This document shows positions 46,842 through 58,299 of a stretch of 64,000 nt of DNA, piece after piece. The notes below the pieces were generated by a model. That model did no database searches and was not told the DNA's origin. It saw only the letters and a program-made list of their open reading frames with translations. Source of the DNA: Rhodoferax sp. TH121 (lineage in GTDB: Bacteria > Pseudomonadota > Gammaproteobacteria > Burkholderiales > Burkholderiaceae_C). Positions within the stretch are counted from its first letter, which is position 1; each line of letters begins with the position of its first letter. The DNA lies in NCBI RefSeq assembly GCF_002251855.1, contig NZ_NOXW01000020.1, positions 62,001-126,000 of the forward strand, in the 5' to 3' direction. The position numbers and the translations under genes were made by a program.

Positions 46842-48190
46842 GCGTCGACACGATCCTTGACCAGTTCAAGGCCACAGGCGTTCAGACCTGTTTCCATGAC
46901 CGCCACATCAACCCACAAATTTATGCGGGTCTGAATGGTGCCAACTGGAGTCTCAAAGATTACGAGGCACGCGGTGGTTACCAGGCCCTGCGCAAGATCC
47001 TGGGCAAGGATGGTGGCGAGGGGCTCACGCAAGACCAAGTGATTGCGACGGTCAAAGAGTCGGCGTTGCGTGGACGCGGCGGTGCGGGCTTTCCCACAGG
47101 CCTGAAGTGGAGCTTCATGCCGCGCCAGTTTCCCGGACAGAAGTATCTGGTCTGCAACTCCGACGAGGGTGAGCCAGGTACCTGCAAGGACCGCGACATT
47201 TTGCAGTTCAACCCGCATATCGTGATTGAAGGCATGGCCATTGCTGCCTACGCCATGGGCATCAGCGTGGGCTACAACTACATCCACGGAGAAATTTTCT
47301 CCGCCTATGAGCGCTTTGAAGAAGCTTTAGAAGAGGCGCGTGCCGCCGGTCTGCTGGGTAACAACATCATGGGCAGCAACTTCAGCTTCCAGCTGCATGC
47401 TGCCCACGGCTTTGGTGCCTATATCTGCGGGGAAGAAACTGCGTTGCTCGAATCGTTGGAAGGCAAGAAGGGCCAGCCACGCTTCAAGCCACCGTTCCCA
47501 GCCAGTTTTGGTCTCTATGGCAAGCCCACTACGATCAACAACACCGAAACGTTTGCAGCGGTGCCATGGATCATTCGCAATGGTGGTCAGGCCTACCTCG
47601 AATGCGGCAAGCCCAATAATGGTGGCACCAAGATCTACTCTGTTAGCGGCGACGTGGAGCGTCCCGGCAACTACGAGATTCCCATGGGAACGCCATTCTC
47701 CAAGCTGCTCGAGTTGGCTGGTGGTGTGCGCGGTGGCAAGGCCCTGAAAGCCGTAATCCCTGGTGGTTCTTCCTCGCCGGTGCTGCCTGCATCCATCATG
47801 ATGGAGTGCACCATGGACTACGATTCCATTGCCAAGGCGGGCTCCATGCTGGGTTCTGGTGCGGTCATAGTGATGGATGAGACGCGTTGCATGGTCAAGG
47901 CCTTGCAACGACTATCCTATTTTTACATGCACGAGTCCTGCGGGCAGTGCACCCCTTGCCGTGAAGGCACGGGCTGGCTCTCTCGGATGGTGGACCGCAT
48001 TGTGGAAGGCCAAGGCCGTCCCAGCGACATGGCATTGCTGGACAACGTTGCCGAGAACATCATGGGTCGCACCATTTGTGCCTTGGGCGATGCGGCTGCG
48101 ATGCCGGTGCGCGCCATGATCAAACACTATCGGCACGAATTCGAATACCTCGTAGAGCACAAGACCAGCATGGTTGCGGCCCACGTTTGA
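46838..48190 (+). CDS. nuoF: NADH-quinone oxidoreductase subunit F
   Basis: 450 residues, 51 kDa subunit with the NADH site, FMN and a 4Fe-4S cluster. Visible are the FMN/NADH glycine motif [47 protein letters not shown] and the cluster site [15 protein letters not shown] with a later Cys in TICALGD. Overlaps nuoE by four bases. Confidence 0.97.
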   Translation: MSVDTILDQFKATGVQTCFHDRHINPQIYAGLNGANWSLKDYEARGGYQALRKILGKDGGEGLTQDQVIATVKESALRGRGGAGFPTGLKWSFMPRQFPGQKYLVCNSDEGEPGTCKDRDILQFNPHIVIEGMAIAAYAMGISVGYNYIHGEIFSAYERFEEALEEARAAGLLGNNIMGSNFSFQLHAAHGFGAYICGEETALLESLEGKKGQPRFKPPFPASFGLYGKPTTINNTETFAAVPWIIRNGGQAYLECGKPNNGGTKIYSVSGDVERPGNYEIPMGTPFSKLLELAGGVRGGKALKAVIPGGSSSPVLPASIMMECTMDYDSIAKAGSMLGSGAVIVMDETRCMVKALQRLSYFYMHESCGQCTPCREGTGWLSRMVDRIVEGQGRPSDMALLDNVAENIMGRTICALGDAAAMPVRAMIKHYRHEFEYLVEHKTSMVAAHV

Positions 48191-48202
48191 GCGAGTCATA
48201 AG

Positions 48203-50341
48203 ATGATTGAAATCGAACTCGACGGCAAGAAGGTAGAGATCGCTGAGGGCAGCATGGTGATGCATGCGGCTGACAAGGCGGGTACCTACATTCCCCATTT
48301 TTGTTACCACAAGAAACTCAGCATTGCGGCAAATTGCCGCATGTGTTTGGTAGACGTGGAGAAGATGCCCAAGCCCATGCCGGCCTGTGCAACGCCGGTG
48401 ACGCAAGGCATGATCGTCCGGACCAAGAGCGACAAAGCCATCAAGGCCCAGAAGTCGGTCATGGAGTTTTTGCTTATCAACCACCCATTGGATTGCCCCA
48501 TTTGCGACCAGGGCGGTGAGTGCCAGTTGCAGGACTTGGCCGTGGGCTACGGGGGATCATCTTCGCGCTACGAAGAAGAGAAGCGTGTAGTGCCTGTCAA
48601 AGATGTGGGGCCGCTGATTTCCATGCAGGAAATGAGCCGCTGTATCCATTGCACGCGCTGTGTACGTTTTGGTCAGGAGGTTGCTGGTGTGATGGAGTTG
48701 GGCATGTCGCATCGTGGCGAACATGCCGAGATCGAGACCTTCATTGGTGAATCAGTGGACTCCGAGCTTTCGGGCAACATGATCGATATTTGCCCGGTAG
48801 GGGCACTCACCAGCAAGCCCTTCCGCTACAGCGCTCGTACTTGGGAACTGTCGCGCCGCAAGTCGGTGAGCCCGCATGATTCCACCGGTGCCAACCTGAT
48901 TGTCCAGGTGAAGAACCACAAAGTGCTGCGCGTCGTCCCGCTGGAGAACGAAGCTGTCAACGAGTGCTGGATTGCTGATCGTGACCGTTTTTCCTACGAA
49001 GCCTTGAATAGTGATGAACGGCTTACCACTCCCATGCTCAAGCAGGGCGGTGAGTGGAAGAGCGTGGACTGGCAGACTGCACTGGAGTACGTGGCCAATG
49101 GGCTGAAACAGATAAAGGCCAACCACGGTGCCTCCAGCATCGGTGCTTTGGTTAGCCCGCACAGTACGCTGGAAGAATTGCAACTGGCTGGTGCCTTGGT
49201 GCGTGGTTTGGGCAGTGACAACATCGACTACCGCCTGCGTAACAGCGAGTTTGTGCCTGCAGCCGGTGTGCGTTATCTGGGCACCTCCATCGTCTCGCTG
49301 TCGCAACTGCAACGGGTGCTGGTGGTCGGTTCCAACCTGCGCAAGGACCACCCCCTGTTCGCCCAGCGTATTCGCCAAGCCACCAAGCTTGGCTGCGTGG
49401 TCAGCGCCGTGTTATCGGAGTCTGCCGACTGGGCATTGCCCGTGGCACACACCGCGCTGACCCCTGCGGCCGGGTGGGTGCAGGCGCTTGCTGACATTGC
49501 AACTGCCATTGCGGCCGAGAAAACGGTTCCCGCGCCCGCAAGCGGCACGGCCACTCCTGTGGCCCAGTCGATTGCGCGTTCCCTCTTGTCGGGCGAACGC
49601 AAGGCAGTGTTGCTGGGCAATGCCGCCGCGCACCATGCCAAGGCGTCAAGCCTGCTGGCTTTGGCCAATTGGATTGCTGAACAAACGGGTGCTTCGGTGG
49701 GCTATTTGACTGAAGCAGCCAATACCGTGGGGGCTCAGATTGTTGGTGCCTTGCCTCAGGCGGCGGGGCTGAATGCTGCGCAAATGTTGTCTGGTGGTTT
49801 GAAAGCAGCCATGCTGCTGAACACGGAGCCGGAATTTGACAGCGCATTAGGGCGTGACGCGCTGCTGGGACTGTCCAAGGCAGAGATGGTTGTGACTTTG
49901 AGTCCTTTCAAGGCCAACTTGGACGTCAGCGATGTGATCTTGCCAATTGCGCCGTTCACAGAGACTTCGGGTAGCTTTGTGAATGCGGAAGGCCGAGTGC
50001 AGAGCTTTCACGCTGTAGTCAAACCTGCTGGAGATGCCCGTCCCGCGTGGAAGGTCCTCCGTGTGATGGCGAATCTCTTGGGTGTTCCAGGTATGGACTA
50101 CGAGACTTCGCAAGACGTTCTGAAGACTTTGACGCTGGAGCAGCAGGGTAATGCTTGTTTTGTGCCTGCAGAGCGTCTGAGCAATGCGTGTGATTGTTCG
50201 ATTGATTTGCTGGCTGCTGAAGTTGCTCCTGTTGCAGCCTCCATCTATCAATTAGATAGTCTGGTGCGCCGTTCGACATCGCTCCAATTAACCGCTGATG
50301 CGAAGCAGGGTGCCCAAGCGCGAGAAGGGGCTTTGTCATGA
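48203..50341 (+). CDS. nuoG: NADH-quinone oxidoreductase subunit G
   Basis: 712 residues, 75 kDa Fe-S subunit. N-terminal 2Fe-2S site ([18 protein letters not shown], then PACATPV), the His-ligated 4Fe-4S region ([20 protein letters not shown]) and the third cluster [13 protein letters not shown]. The rest is a molybdopterin-oxidoreductase-like fold without cofactor. Fourth cysteine set for cluster N7 is not evident. The stop overlaps the nuoH ATG. Confidence 0.96.
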   Translation: MIEIELDGKKVEIAEGSMVMHAADKAGTYIPHFCYHKKLSIAANCRMCLVDVEKMPKPMPACATPVTQGMIVRTKSDKAIKAQKSVMEFLLINHPLDCPICDQGGECQLQDLAVGYGGSSSRYEEEKRVVPVKDVGPLISMQEMSRCIHCTRCVRFGQEVAGVMELGMSHRGEHAEIETFIGESVDSELSGNMIDICPVGALTSKPFRYSARTWELSRRKSVSPHDSTGANLIVQVKNHKVLRVVPLENEAVNECWIADRDRFSYEALNSDERLTTPMLKQGGEWKSVDWQTALEYVANGLKQIKANHGASSIGALVSPHSTLEELQLAGALVRGLGSDNIDYRLRNSEFVPAAGVRYLGTSIVSLSQLQRVLVVGSNLRKDHPLFAQRIRQATKLGCVVSAVLSESADWALPVAHTALTPAAGWVQALADIATAIAAEKTVPAPASGTATPVAQSIARSLLSGERKAVLLGNAAAHHAKASSLLALANWIAEQTGASVGYLTEAANTVGAQIVGALPQAAGLNAAQMLSGGLKAAMLLNTEPEFDSALGRDALLGLSKAEMVVTLSPFKANLDVSDVILPIAPFTETSGSFVNAEGRVQSFHAVVKPAGDARPAWKVLRVMANLLGVPGMDYETSQDVLKTLTLEQQGNACFVPAERLSNACDCSIDLLAAEVAPVAASIYQLDSLVRRSTSLQLTADAKQGAQAREGALS

Positions 50342-51414
50342 TTGACATGATTTACAACACGGGTTTGGGATTGATCGCCTCATCGTGGTGGGCCGGCTTT
50401 GTATGGCCTGTGATTTGGACTCTGCTGAAAATTGTCGTGGTGGTCCTACCACTCATGGGTGCCGTTGCTTACCTCACTTTGTGGGAGCGCAAGTTTCTCG
50501 GGTGGATGCAGGTCCGTGTCGGTCCGAATCGTGTCGGCCCTTGGGGTTTGTTGCAGCCTATTGCCGACGCCTTGAAACTGCTTACGAAGGAAATTCTGGT
50601 TCCAACCCAGGCTAGCAAAGGCCTGTTCTTCATTGGGCCCATTCTGACTATCATGCCTGCCATGGCGGCTTGGGCTGTCATTCCCTTCGGTCCCGATGTC
50701 GCACTTGCAAATATCAATGCGGGCCTGCTGTTCGTAATGGCCATTACCTCCATGGAAGTGTATGGCGTGGTGATTGCCGGTTGGGCATCCAACTCCAAAT
50801 ACGCCTTTCTCGGGGCTCTACGTGCTTCGGCGCAGATGGTCAGTTACGAAATTGCGATGGGTTTTTGCTTGGTGATCGTATTGATGATTTCCGGAAGTAT
50901 GAATCTTTCGGAAATTGTGATGGGGCAGGGCAAGGGTGACTTTGCCGCGATGGGCCTTGGCTTTCTGTCTTGGAACTGGCTGCCTTTGCTGCCCATTTTT
51001 GTTGTTTACATTATTTCTGGCTTGGCTGAAACCAACCGTCATCCTTTCGATGTGGTCGAGGGCGAAGCGGAAATTGTTGCCGGCCATATGGTCGAGTACT
51101 CGGGTATGTCCTACGCCATGTTTTATTTGGCCGAGTACGCCAACATGTGGCTGATTTCCATCCTGGCCTCCCTGATGTTTTTGGGTGGCTGGTTGTCGCC
51201 AGTGGCCGCGCTGGACTTCATCCCCGGATGGATTTGGCTTGGCATCAAGACCTGTGCCATTGTCAGTTTGTTCATCTGGGTGCGTGCCACATTCCCTCGT
51301 TTCCGTTATGACCAGATCATGCGTTTGGGGTGGAAAGTATTTATCCCCGTCACACTGGTTTGGCTCCTGGTCATTGGTGGCTGGATGCAAACCCCCTTCA
51401 GCATCTGGAAGTGA
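50338..51414 (+). CDS. nuoH: NADH-quinone oxidoreductase subunit H
   Basis: 358 residues, about eight membrane helices; forms the floor of the quinone chamber. Typical loops: [54 protein letters not shown] and the Glu/Arg-rich [12 protein letters not shown]. Overlaps nuoG by four bases. Confidence 0.96.
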   Translation: MIDMIYNTGLGLIASSWWAGFVWPVIWTLLKIVVVVLPLMGAVAYLTLWERKFLGWMQVRVGPNRVGPWGLLQPIADALKLLTKEILVPTQASKGLFFIGPILTIMPAMAAWAVIPFGPDVALANINAGLLFVMAITSMEVYGVVIAGWASNSKYAFLGALRASAQMVSYEIAMGFCLVIVLMISGSMNLSEIVMGQGKGDFAAMGLGFLSWNWLPLLPIFVVYIISGLAETNRHPFDVVEGEAEIVAGHMVEYSGMSYAMFYLAEYANMWLISILASLMFLGGWLSPVAALDFIPGWIWLGIKTCAIVSLFIWVRATFPRFRYDQIMRLGWKVFIPVTLVWLLVIGGWMQTPFSIWK

Positions 51415-51425
51415 AGGAGCTGCCC

Positions 51426-51947
51426 ATGTCTTCCAATTCTGTTGCCCGTATGCCTTCCGCTTTTTCTCTCAAGGATTTTCTCTACAGCTTCCTGCTCGTG
51501 GAGCTTTTCAAGGGCTTGGCCCTGACGGGGCGTTACCTGTTCCGCCGCAAGGTGACAGTCCAGTTCCCCGAAGAGAAAACGCCGCTGTCTCCTCGCTTTC
51601 GTGGCCTGCATGCACTGCGCCGCTACGAAAACGGTGAAGAGCGGTGTATTGCCTGCAAGCTGTGTGAAGCAGTGTGCCCAGCGATGGCAATCACCATTGA
51701 ATCCGACGTGCGGGACGATGGTTCGCGTCGCACCACCCGTTACGACATCGATCTGACGAAATGTATTTTCTGTGGCTTCTGTGAAGAAAGCTGCCCCGTG
51801 GACTCAATTGTGGAGACCCATATCTTGGAATACCACGGCGAGAAGCGCGGGGATTTATATTTCACCAAAGAGATGCTGTTGGCTGTTGGTGATCGTTATG
51901 AGCCAGAGATTGCTGCCAACAAGCAAGCTGACGCCAAGTACCGCTGA
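51426..51947 (+). CDS. nuoI: NADH-quinone oxidoreductase subunit I
   Basis: 173 residues, 23 kDa subunit with two 4Fe-4S clusters: [12 protein letters not shown] and [14 protein letters not shown]. The N-terminal amphipathic helix ([20 protein letters not shown]) anchors it to the membrane arm. AGGAGC before the ATG at 51426; an open frame upstream lies inside nuoH. Confidence 0.96.
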   Translation: MSSNSVARMPSAFSLKDFLYSFLLVELFKGLALTGRYLFRRKVTVQFPEEKTPLSPRFRGLHALRRYENGEERCIACKLCEAVCPAMAITIESDVRDDGSRRTTRYDIDLTKCIFCGFCEESCPVDSIVETHILEYHGEKRGDLYFTKEMLLAVGDRYEPEIAANKQADAKYR

Positions 51948-51972
51948 TCTGTCGCAAGAAAGTGTTTGAATC

Positions 51973-52611
51973 ATGAGTGTTACGACTGGTCTCTTTTATG
52001 CCTTCTCGGCCGTGCTGCTGTTCGCCGCATTCCGAGTCATCACGGCGCGTAATCCGGTACATGCTGCCCTGTATCTCGTGTTGACCTTTTTTCAGGCCGC
52101 ACTGATCTGGATGTTGCTCAAAGCCGAGTTTTTGTCCATCGCGCTGGTGCTGGTCTATGTGGGGGCTGTGATGGTGCTGTTTTTGTTCGTCGTGATGATG
52201 ATGGACGTCAATGTGGAAAATTTACGCTTGGGTTTCTGGAAGCATTTCCCGCTGGCCGCGCTTGTCGGTGTCGTCATTGCCCTGGAAATGGCGGCAGTGC
52301 TGATGGGCGGGTTCCGTATCGTCGAGGATCCCTCGCTAGCGGCAACAGCCAGCAACTCGAACACCAAGGACATCGGCGTGCTGCTATTCACGCAATATCT
52401 CCTTCCGCTGGAAGTAGCTGCAGCCATTTTGTTGGTTGCCATGATCGCTGCCATCGCACTGACCTTGCGCGCCCGCAAGGACAGCAAGTATGTAGATCCT
52501 GCGGAACAGGTTCGTGTCAAATCACGTGACCGTATGACCGTAGTGAAGATGGCCTCTACCCAGGCCGCCCCGGCAGTTCTTGCCGAAGCCGACGCGGAGA
52601 AAAAACAATGA
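51973..52611 (+). CDS. nuoJ: NADH-quinone oxidoreductase subunit J
   Basis: 212 residues, five membrane helices with the conserved [20 protein letters not shown] and [18 protein letters not shown]. The C-terminal 40 residues are a polar tail ([20 protein letters not shown]). Its stop overlaps the nuoK ATG. Confidence 0.95.
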   Translation: MSVTTGLFYAFSAVLLFAAFRVITARNPVHAALYLVLTFFQAALIWMLLKAEFLSIALVLVYVGAVMVLFLFVVMMMDVNVENLRLGFWKHFPLAALVGVVIALEMAAVLMGGFRIVEDPSLAATASNSNTKDIGVLLFTQYLLPLEVAAAILLVAMIAAIALTLRARKDSKYVDPAEQVRVKSRDRMTVVKMASTQAAPAVLAEADAEKKQ

Positions 52612-52916
52612 CTTTGACCTTGGGCCATTTTCTGTCGCTGGGTGCCATGCTGTTCGCCCTGTCGGTGGTCGGCATTTTCCTGAACCGCCGCAATCTGATC
52701 GTTCTGCTGATGGCCATCGAACTTATGCTGCTGGCTGTCAACACCAACTTTGTGGCCTTTTCCCATTACCTCAATGACCTGCACGGACAGATTTTCGTGC
52801 TCTTCATCATGACAGTGGCCGCCGCCGAAGCCGCTATTGGCCTGGCCATTTTGGTGCTGTTGTTCCGCAACAAGAACAGCATCAGCGTGGACGAACTCAA
52901 TTCGCTCAAAGGTTAA
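52608..52916 (+). CDS. nuoK: NADH-quinone oxidoreductase subunit K
   Basis: 102 residues, three helices. The two membrane glutamates used in proton transfer are in [13 protein letters not shown] and [13 protein letters not shown]. Homologous to MrpC. Overlaps nuoJ by four bases; five bases before nuoL. Confidence 0.96.
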   Translation: MTLTLGHFLSLGAMLFALSVVGIFLNRRNLIVLLMAIELMLLAVNTNFVAFSHYLNDLHGQIFVLFIMTVAAAEAAIGLAILVLLFRNKNSISVDELNSLKG

Positions 52917-52921
52917 ACACA

Positions 52922-54937
52922 ATGAGCCAAACCCTTTCCGCATCGACCTTGCTGGCCGTTCCGCTGGCCCCTCTGGCTGGTGCCGCGCTGGCCGGTATAT
53001 TCGGCACCCGTTTCGGTGGTAACTGGATCGGTCGCAAGCTGAGTCACACACTCACGATCCTCGGCGTGCTGATCGCATTTATCCTGTCGGTCGACACCCT
53101 GAAGTCTGTGGTCTTGGATGGCGCACACTTCAACGAAACACTCTACACCTGGATGGTGGTGGGAGGGCTCAAGATGGAGGTCGGCTTTCTGGTAGATAGC
53201 CTGACTGCCATGATGATGTGTGTCGTGACTTTCGTGTCCCTGATGGTGCACCTCTACACCGTGGGCTACATGGAAGAAGACGAAGGCTATAACCGCTTTT
53301 TCGCCTACATCTCGTTGTTCACCTTCTCCATGCTCATGCTGGTAATGAGCAACAACTTGCTGCAGCTGTTTTTCGGTTGGGAAGCTGTGGGCTTGGTGTC
53401 TTACCTGTTAATCGGCTTCTGGTTCAACAAGCCCACTGCCATCTTTGCCAACATGAAGGCCTTCTTGGTCAACCGTGTCGGTGACTTCGGCTTTATCTTG
53501 GGCATCGGCCTCATTGTGGCCTATGCGGGCACGCTGAACTACAGCGAGGTGTTTGCGAAGACCGGTGAATTGGCGCAGCTAGGCTTTCCCGGTACCGACT
53601 GGATGTTGGTCACCGTTATCTGTATCTGCCTGTTTGTTGGCGCTATGGGCAAGTCTGCGCAGTTCCCGCTGCACGTGTGGTTGCCCGACTCCATGGAAGG
53701 GCCTACGCCGATTTCCGCGTTGATCCACGCTGCAACTATGGTGACCGCCGGAATCTTTATGGTGGCACGCATGTCGCCCCTGTTCGAGCTCAGCGACACA
53801 GCTTTGAACTTCATCCTCGTCATTGGCGCCATCACGGCACTCTTCATGGGATTTCTAGGCATCATCCAGAACGACATCAAGCGTGTCGTAGCCTACTCCA
53901 CGCTATCGCAGTTGGGTTACATGACGGTGGCCCTCGGAGCTTCGGCCTACTCGGTGGCAGTGTTCCACCTGATGACCCACGCCTTCTTCAAGGCCTTGCT
54001 GTTCCTTGGTGCTGGTTCAGTGATCATGGGCGTGCACCACAACCAAGACATACGCTGGATGGGTGGGTTGCGCAAGTACATGCCGATCACGTGGATCACC
54101 TCTTTGCTGGGCTCTCTTGCACTGATCGGAACGCCTTTGTTTGCTGGCTTTTATTCCAAAGACAGCATTATCGAAGCCGTGCACTTCAGTCATTTGCCAG
54201 CTGCCGGTTTCGCAAACTTTGCGGTGTTGGCAGGTGTGTTCGTGACTGCGTTTTATTCGTTCCGTATGTATTTCTTGGTGTTCCACGGCAAGGAGCGGTT
54301 TGACCAAAATCCCGATGCGCACCACGATGATCATCATGGTGATCATGGGCACGACCATCAGCCACACGAGTCTCCTTGGGTCGTAACTGTACCGTTGGTT
54401 TTGTTGGCGATTCCCTCTGTACTGATTGGGTACTTGACCATTCAGCCCATGCTGTTCGGCGATTTCTTCAAGGATGTGATTTTTGTCAATGCCGAAAAGC
54501 ATGGCGCTATGGCAGGCCTAGCAGGGATTTTCCATGGGCCCTCGCAAATGGCCATGCATGCGTTTTCCACTGCACCCTTCTGGTTGGCACTCGCAGGTGT
54601 GGTGGCTTCGTATCTGATGTACATGGTTTTCCCTGCTGTTCCTGCGGCCATCAAGCGCAGTGTCATGCCTTTGTTTTACTTGCTGGAAAACAAGTATTAC
54701 CTGGACTGGATCAACGAAAACATCCTTGCCCGTGGTGCCCGTGCATTAGGGACAGGCCTATGGAAGGTTGGTGACCAAGCGGTAATTGATGGCACGGTGG
54801 TCAATGGTTCTTGGAAGCTGGTGGGCTGGGTGTCATCCATCGTGCGCAAGGGACAGTCCGGTTATTTGTACCACTATGCGCTGGTCATGATTCTTGGCAT
54901 CTTTGTCCTGATGACGTACTTCGTTTGGCTCAAGTAG
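52922..54937 (+). CDS. nuoL: NADH-quinone oxidoreductase subunit L
   Basis: 671 residues, antiporter-like proton-pumping subunit with many helices and the long lateral helix at the C-terminus. Core motifs: LFFGWEAVGLVSYLLIGFW, KSAQFPLHVWLPDSMEGPTP and KRVVAYSTLSQLGYM. A histidine- and aspartate-rich loop (ten or more His between residues about 463 and 485) lies before the last helices. Confidence 0.96.
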   Translation: MSQTLSASTLLAVPLAPLAGAALAGIFGTRFGGNWIGRKLSHTLTILGVLIAFILSVDTLKSVVLDGAHFNETLYTWMVVGGLKMEVGFLVDSLTAMMMCVVTFVSLMVHLYTVGYMEEDEGYNRFFAYISLFTFSMLMLVMSNNLLQLFFGWEAVGLVSYLLIGFWFNKPTAIFANMKAFLVNRVGDFGFILGIGLIVAYAGTLNYSEVFAKTGELAQLGFPGTDWMLVTVICICLFVGAMGKSAQFPLHVWLPDSMEGPTPISALIHAATMVTAGIFMVARMSPLFELSDTALNFILVIGAITALFMGFLGIIQNDIKRVVAYSTLSQLGYMTVALGASAYSVAVFHLMTHAFFKALLFLGAGSVIMGVHHNQDIRWMGGLRKYMPITWITSLLGSLALIGTPLFAGFYSKDSIIEAVHFSHLPAAGFANFAVLAGVFVTAFYSFRMYFLVFHGKERFDQNPDAHHDDHHGDHGHDHQPHESPWVVTVPLVLLAIPSVLIGYLTIQPMLFGDFFKDVIFVNAEKHGAMAGLAGIFHGPSQMAMHAFSTAPFWLALAGVVASYLMYMVFPAVPAAIKRSVMPLFYLLENKYYLDWINENILARGARALGTGLWKVGDQAVIDGTVVNGSWKLVGWVSSIVRKGQSGYLYHYALVMILGIFVLMTYFVWLK

Positions 54938-54949
54938 GAGAAAAATAAT

Positions 54950-56425
54950 ATGGGTTTGTTGAGCCTCGCTATCTGGGTTCCCATCGCATTCGGCGCGGTG
55001 CTGTTGGCTTGTGGTCGTGACGAACATGTCAAGGCGGTTCGCTGGATTGCCTTGGTTGGTGCTGTGGTCAGCTTCCTGTTGACCTTGCCTTTATATGGAC
55101 AGTTTGACACCACGACCGCAGCCATGCAGTTTGTGGAAAAGGCAGCTTGGATTAGCCGCTTCAATGTCTACTACCACTTGGGCGTAGATGGCATCTCCTT
55201 CTGGTTTGTTCCGCTCACAGCCTTTATTACTGTAGTGGTGGTCATTGCAGGCTGGGAGGCTATCACTCAGCGCGTCAACCAATACATGGGCGCCTTCCTG
55301 ATTTTGAGCGGACTCATGATTGGTGTGTTCACAGCACTGGATGGTTTGCTGTTCTACGTGTTCTTCGAAGCCACACTGATTCCGATGTACCTCATCATCG
55401 GTATCTGGGGTGGTCCCAACAAGATCTACGCCGCGTTCAAGTTCTTTCTCTACACCTTGCTCGGCTCCCTGTTGATGTTGGTGGCTTTGATTTACCTCTA
55501 CACCAAGTCGGGTGGTAGCTTTGACTTGGCCACTTGGCATGCCCTGCCTCTGGGTAGTACCGCGCAAACCTTGCTGTTCTTTGCTTTTTTTGCAGCATTT
55601 GCAGTGAAGGTTCCAATGTGGCCAGTACACACTTGGCTGCCAGATGTGCACGTTGAGGCGCCCACTGGTGGCTCTGCCGTACTGGCCGCCATCATGCTCA
55701 AACTTGGCGCCTACGGTTTTCTGCGTTTCTCAATGCCCATTGCACCCGATGCTGCACACGAGTGGGGTGGTGTCATGGTGGCGCTGTCCTTGATTGCAGT
55801 TGTTTACGTGGGCTTGGTAGCCATGGTGCAGCAAGACATGAAGAAGCTGGTGGCGTATTCGTCGGTGGCGCACATGGGCTTCGTGACCCTGGGTTTCTTT
55901 ATCTTCAATGACTTGGGTGTGTCCGGTGGCTTGGTGCAAATGATCGCGCACGGCTTTGTGTCTGGCGCCATGTTCTTGTCGATTGGTGTGTTGTATGACC
56001 GTGTGCATTCGCGGGAAATCGCCAGTTATGGCGGTGTGGTCAACACCATGCCCAAATTCGCCGCATTTGCCTTGTTGTTTGCCATGGCCAATTGTGGTTT
56101 GCCAGGTACCGCCGGCTTTGTGGGCGAATGGATGGTGATCCTGGGGGCTGTGAAGTTCAATTTTTGGATCGGTTTTGCAGCTGCCAGTGCACTGATTTTT
56201 GGTGCCGCCTATACCTTGTGGATGTTCAAGCGGGTGTATCTTGGTCCTGTCACCAATGACGATGTGAAGGGGTTGACGGATATCAATGCACGAGAGTTCT
56301 TTATGTTGGCACTCTTAGCTGTCGCGGTGTTGTACATGGGGCTCCACCCCAAACCCTTCACTGATGTGATGGACGTTTCTGTGGCCGAGTTGCTCAAGCA
56401 CGTGGCCGCGTCCAAGTTGAACTGA
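54950..56425 (+). CDS. nuoM: NADH-quinone oxidoreductase subunit M
   Basis: 491 residues, second antiporter-like subunit. Conserved: GVDGISFWFVPLTAF, YVFFEATLIPMYLIIGIWG, VKVPMWPVHTWLPDVHVEAP and KKLVAYSSVAHMGFV. GGAG before ATG at 54950. Confidence 0.96.
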   Translation: MGLLSLAIWVPIAFGAVLLACGRDEHVKAVRWIALVGAVVSFLLTLPLYGQFDTTTAAMQFVEKAAWISRFNVYYHLGVDGISFWFVPLTAFITVVVVIAGWEAITQRVNQYMGAFLILSGLMIGVFTALDGLLFYVFFEATLIPMYLIIGIWGGPNKIYAAFKFFLYTLLGSLLMLVALIYLYTKSGGSFDLATWHALPLGSTAQTLLFFAFFAAFAVKVPMWPVHTWLPDVHVEAPTGGSAVLAAIMLKLGAYGFLRFSMPIAPDAAHEWGGVMVALSLIAVVYVGLVAMVQQDMKKLVAYSSVAHMGFVTLGFFIFNDLGVSGGLVQMIAHGFVSGAMFLSIGVLYDRVHSREIASYGGVVNTMPKFAAFALLFAMANCGLPGTAGFVGEWMVILGAVKFNFWIGFAAASALIFGAAYTLWMFKRVYLGPVTNDDVKGLTDINAREFFMLALLAVAVLYMGLHPKPFTDVMDVSVAELLKHVAASKLN

Positions 56426-56449
56426 TCCAACTGAATTGCGAGACGAACG

Positions 56450-57937
56450 ATGATAGACAAACTCAGTTTGATCACGGTATTGCCAGAAATCATTCTGCTG
56501 GTCATGGCCTGTGCCATTGCCCTGATTGATTTGCGCGTGAAGTCGCCGTTGCGTGGTGTGACCCATGTGCTGACCTTGTTGACGCTGGCGGCAGTTGCAT
56601 TGTTGCAAGCGTCCTATGCCTCCACCGGCCTCACGCAGTACGCCTTTAGCAATATGGTGGTAAGCGACGCCATGGGCAACTGGCTCAAGTGCTTTGCCAC
56701 ACTGGCCGTGATGGTGACCCTGGTGTATGGTCGTGCCTACGCTGGACAGCGAGACATGCTACGCGGCGGTGAGCTTTTCACCTTGAGCATTTTTGCGCTG
56801 CTTGGCATGTTTGTGATGATTTCCGGCAATAACTTCCTTGTCATTTATATGGGCCTGGAGTTGTTGACTCTGTCCAGTTATGCCTTGGTAGCCTTGCGCC
56901 GTGACCATGTGGCCGCGACCGAAGCAGCCATGAAATATTTTGTGCTCGGTGCAATGGCATCTGGCTTCCTGCTTTATGGCATGTCCATGTTGTACGGCGC
57001 CACCGGATCTCTGGACGTGAACGAAGTGTTCAAGGCCATCGCGTCGGGCCAGATTCGCCACATGGTGCTGGTGTTTGGTTTGGTGTTTCTGGTGGCTGGC
57101 TTGGCGTTCAAGTTGGGTGTGGTGCCGTTCCATATGTGGATTCCCGATGTCTATCAGGGCGCACCCACTGCGGTGACCTTGATGATTGGTGGCGCCCCCA
57201 AACTGGCGGCCTTTGCCATCGTCATGCGACTGTTGGTCGAGGGTATGCTGCCCCTGGCGGGAGACTGGCAGCAGATGCTGATGCTCTTGTCGATTGGCTC
57301 CCTGCTGATTGGCAACTTGGCTGCCATTGCACAGACCAACATCAAACGTATGCTGGCCTTCTCTACCATTGCACAAATGGGCTTTGTGTTGCTTGGCCTG
57401 ATGTCTGGTGTTGTGAATGGAAATACAGCGTCGGGCGCCAATGCGTATAGCTCTGCGATGTTCTATGTGGTCAGTTATGTGCTCACCACTTTGGCCACCT
57501 TTGGTGTGATCTTGCTGCTGTCGCGCGATGGCTTCGAGAGCGAGGAAATTGCCGACTTCGCAGGTTTGAATCAGCGTAGCCCGCTGTACGCCGCGGTCAT
57601 GGCAATCTGTCTGTTTTCCTTGGCAGGTATTCCACCGATGGTGGGCTTCTATGCCAAGCTGTCGGTGCTGCAGGCCTTGATTGCATCGGGTGACAGTTTC
57701 TATTTGGCGATTGCCGTGTTTGCGGTACTCATGTCGCTGATCGGTGCTTTCTATTACTTGCGTCTTATCAAAGTCATGTACTTTGATGAGCCCATCACCG
57801 TCACAACTGTCACAGCACCTGTGGACGTGCGTGTGGTCTTGTGCATCAACGGTGGACTGGTGCTGGTGCTGGGTGTTTTCCCAAGCGGCCTGATGGCTGT
57901 CTGTGCCAACTCCGTACGCCAAATGCTGGGCAGCTAA
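56450..57937 (+). CDS. nuoN: NADH-quinone oxidoreductase subunit N
   Basis: 495 residues, third antiporter-like subunit and last of the nuo genes. Conserved: [40 protein letters not shown] and [18 protein letters not shown]. The complete nuoA-N set is collinear and unbroken. Confidence 0.96.
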   Translation: MIDKLSLITVLPEIILLVMACAIALIDLRVKSPLRGVTHVLTLLTLAAVALLQASYASTGLTQYAFSNMVVSDAMGNWLKCFATLAVMVTLVYGRAYAGQRDMLRGGELFTLSIFALLGMFVMISGNNFLVIYMGLELLTLSSYALVALRRDHVAATEAAMKYFVLGAMASGFLLYGMSMLYGATGSLDVNEVFKAIASGQIRHMVLVFGLVFLVAGLAFKLGVVPFHMWIPDVYQGAPTAVTLMIGGAPKLAAFAIVMRLLVEGMLPLAGDWQQMLMLLSIGSLLIGNLAAIAQTNIKRMLAFSTIAQMGFVLLGLMSGVVNGNTASGANAYSSAMFYVVSYVLTTLATFGVILLLSRDGFESEEIADFAGLNQRSPLYAAVMAICLFSLAGIPPMVGFYAKLSVLQALIASGDSFYLAIAVFAVLMSLIGAFYYLRLIKVMYFDEPITVTTVTAPVDVRVVLCINGGLVLVLGVFPSGLMAVCANSVRQMLGS

Positions 57938-57980
57938 GCACTTTGGCGCTTAGTCTAGGCCTAGCCTTGACGTAACAACC

Positions 57981-58286
57981 ATGATGAATTCTTTTTCTGC
58001 AGGTTTCGTCCTTGCTTTGGCTTTCGTGTGTGCCAACCTCCCGTTCTTCACGGAACGTCTGCTGGGCCTGTATCGTTTGGGGGCTGCGAATAAGTCCTTG
58101 GGCTGGCGGCTGCTGGAGCTTTTGTTCCTATACAGCCTGACGGGTGCCGTTGGCTTGGGACTGGAGCATCGTGCAGGGCAAATCAGTCCACAGGGGTGGG
58201 AGTTTTATGCCATCACCCTTGCTTTGTTTGTGACGTTTGCGTTCCCGGGTTTTGTCTACCGCTACCTGTTCAAACGAGCGGGGTAA
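57981..58286 (+). CDS. DUF2818 membrane protein
   Basis: 101 residues with three hydrophobic segments (AGFVLALAFVCANLPFF, LLELLFLYSLTGAVGLGL, FYAITLALFVTFAFPGFVYR). DUF2818 proteins are found just after nuoN in many betaproteobacteria, which suggests a part in complex I assembly or function, but no role is proven. 43 bases after nuoN. Confidence 0.88.
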   Translation: MMNSFSAGFVLALAFVCANLPFFTERLLGLYRLGAANKSLGWRLLELLFLYSLTGAVGLGLEHRAGQISPQGWEFYAITLALFVTFAFPGFVYRYLFKRAG

Positions 58287-58299
58287 GTCAAAGATCACC

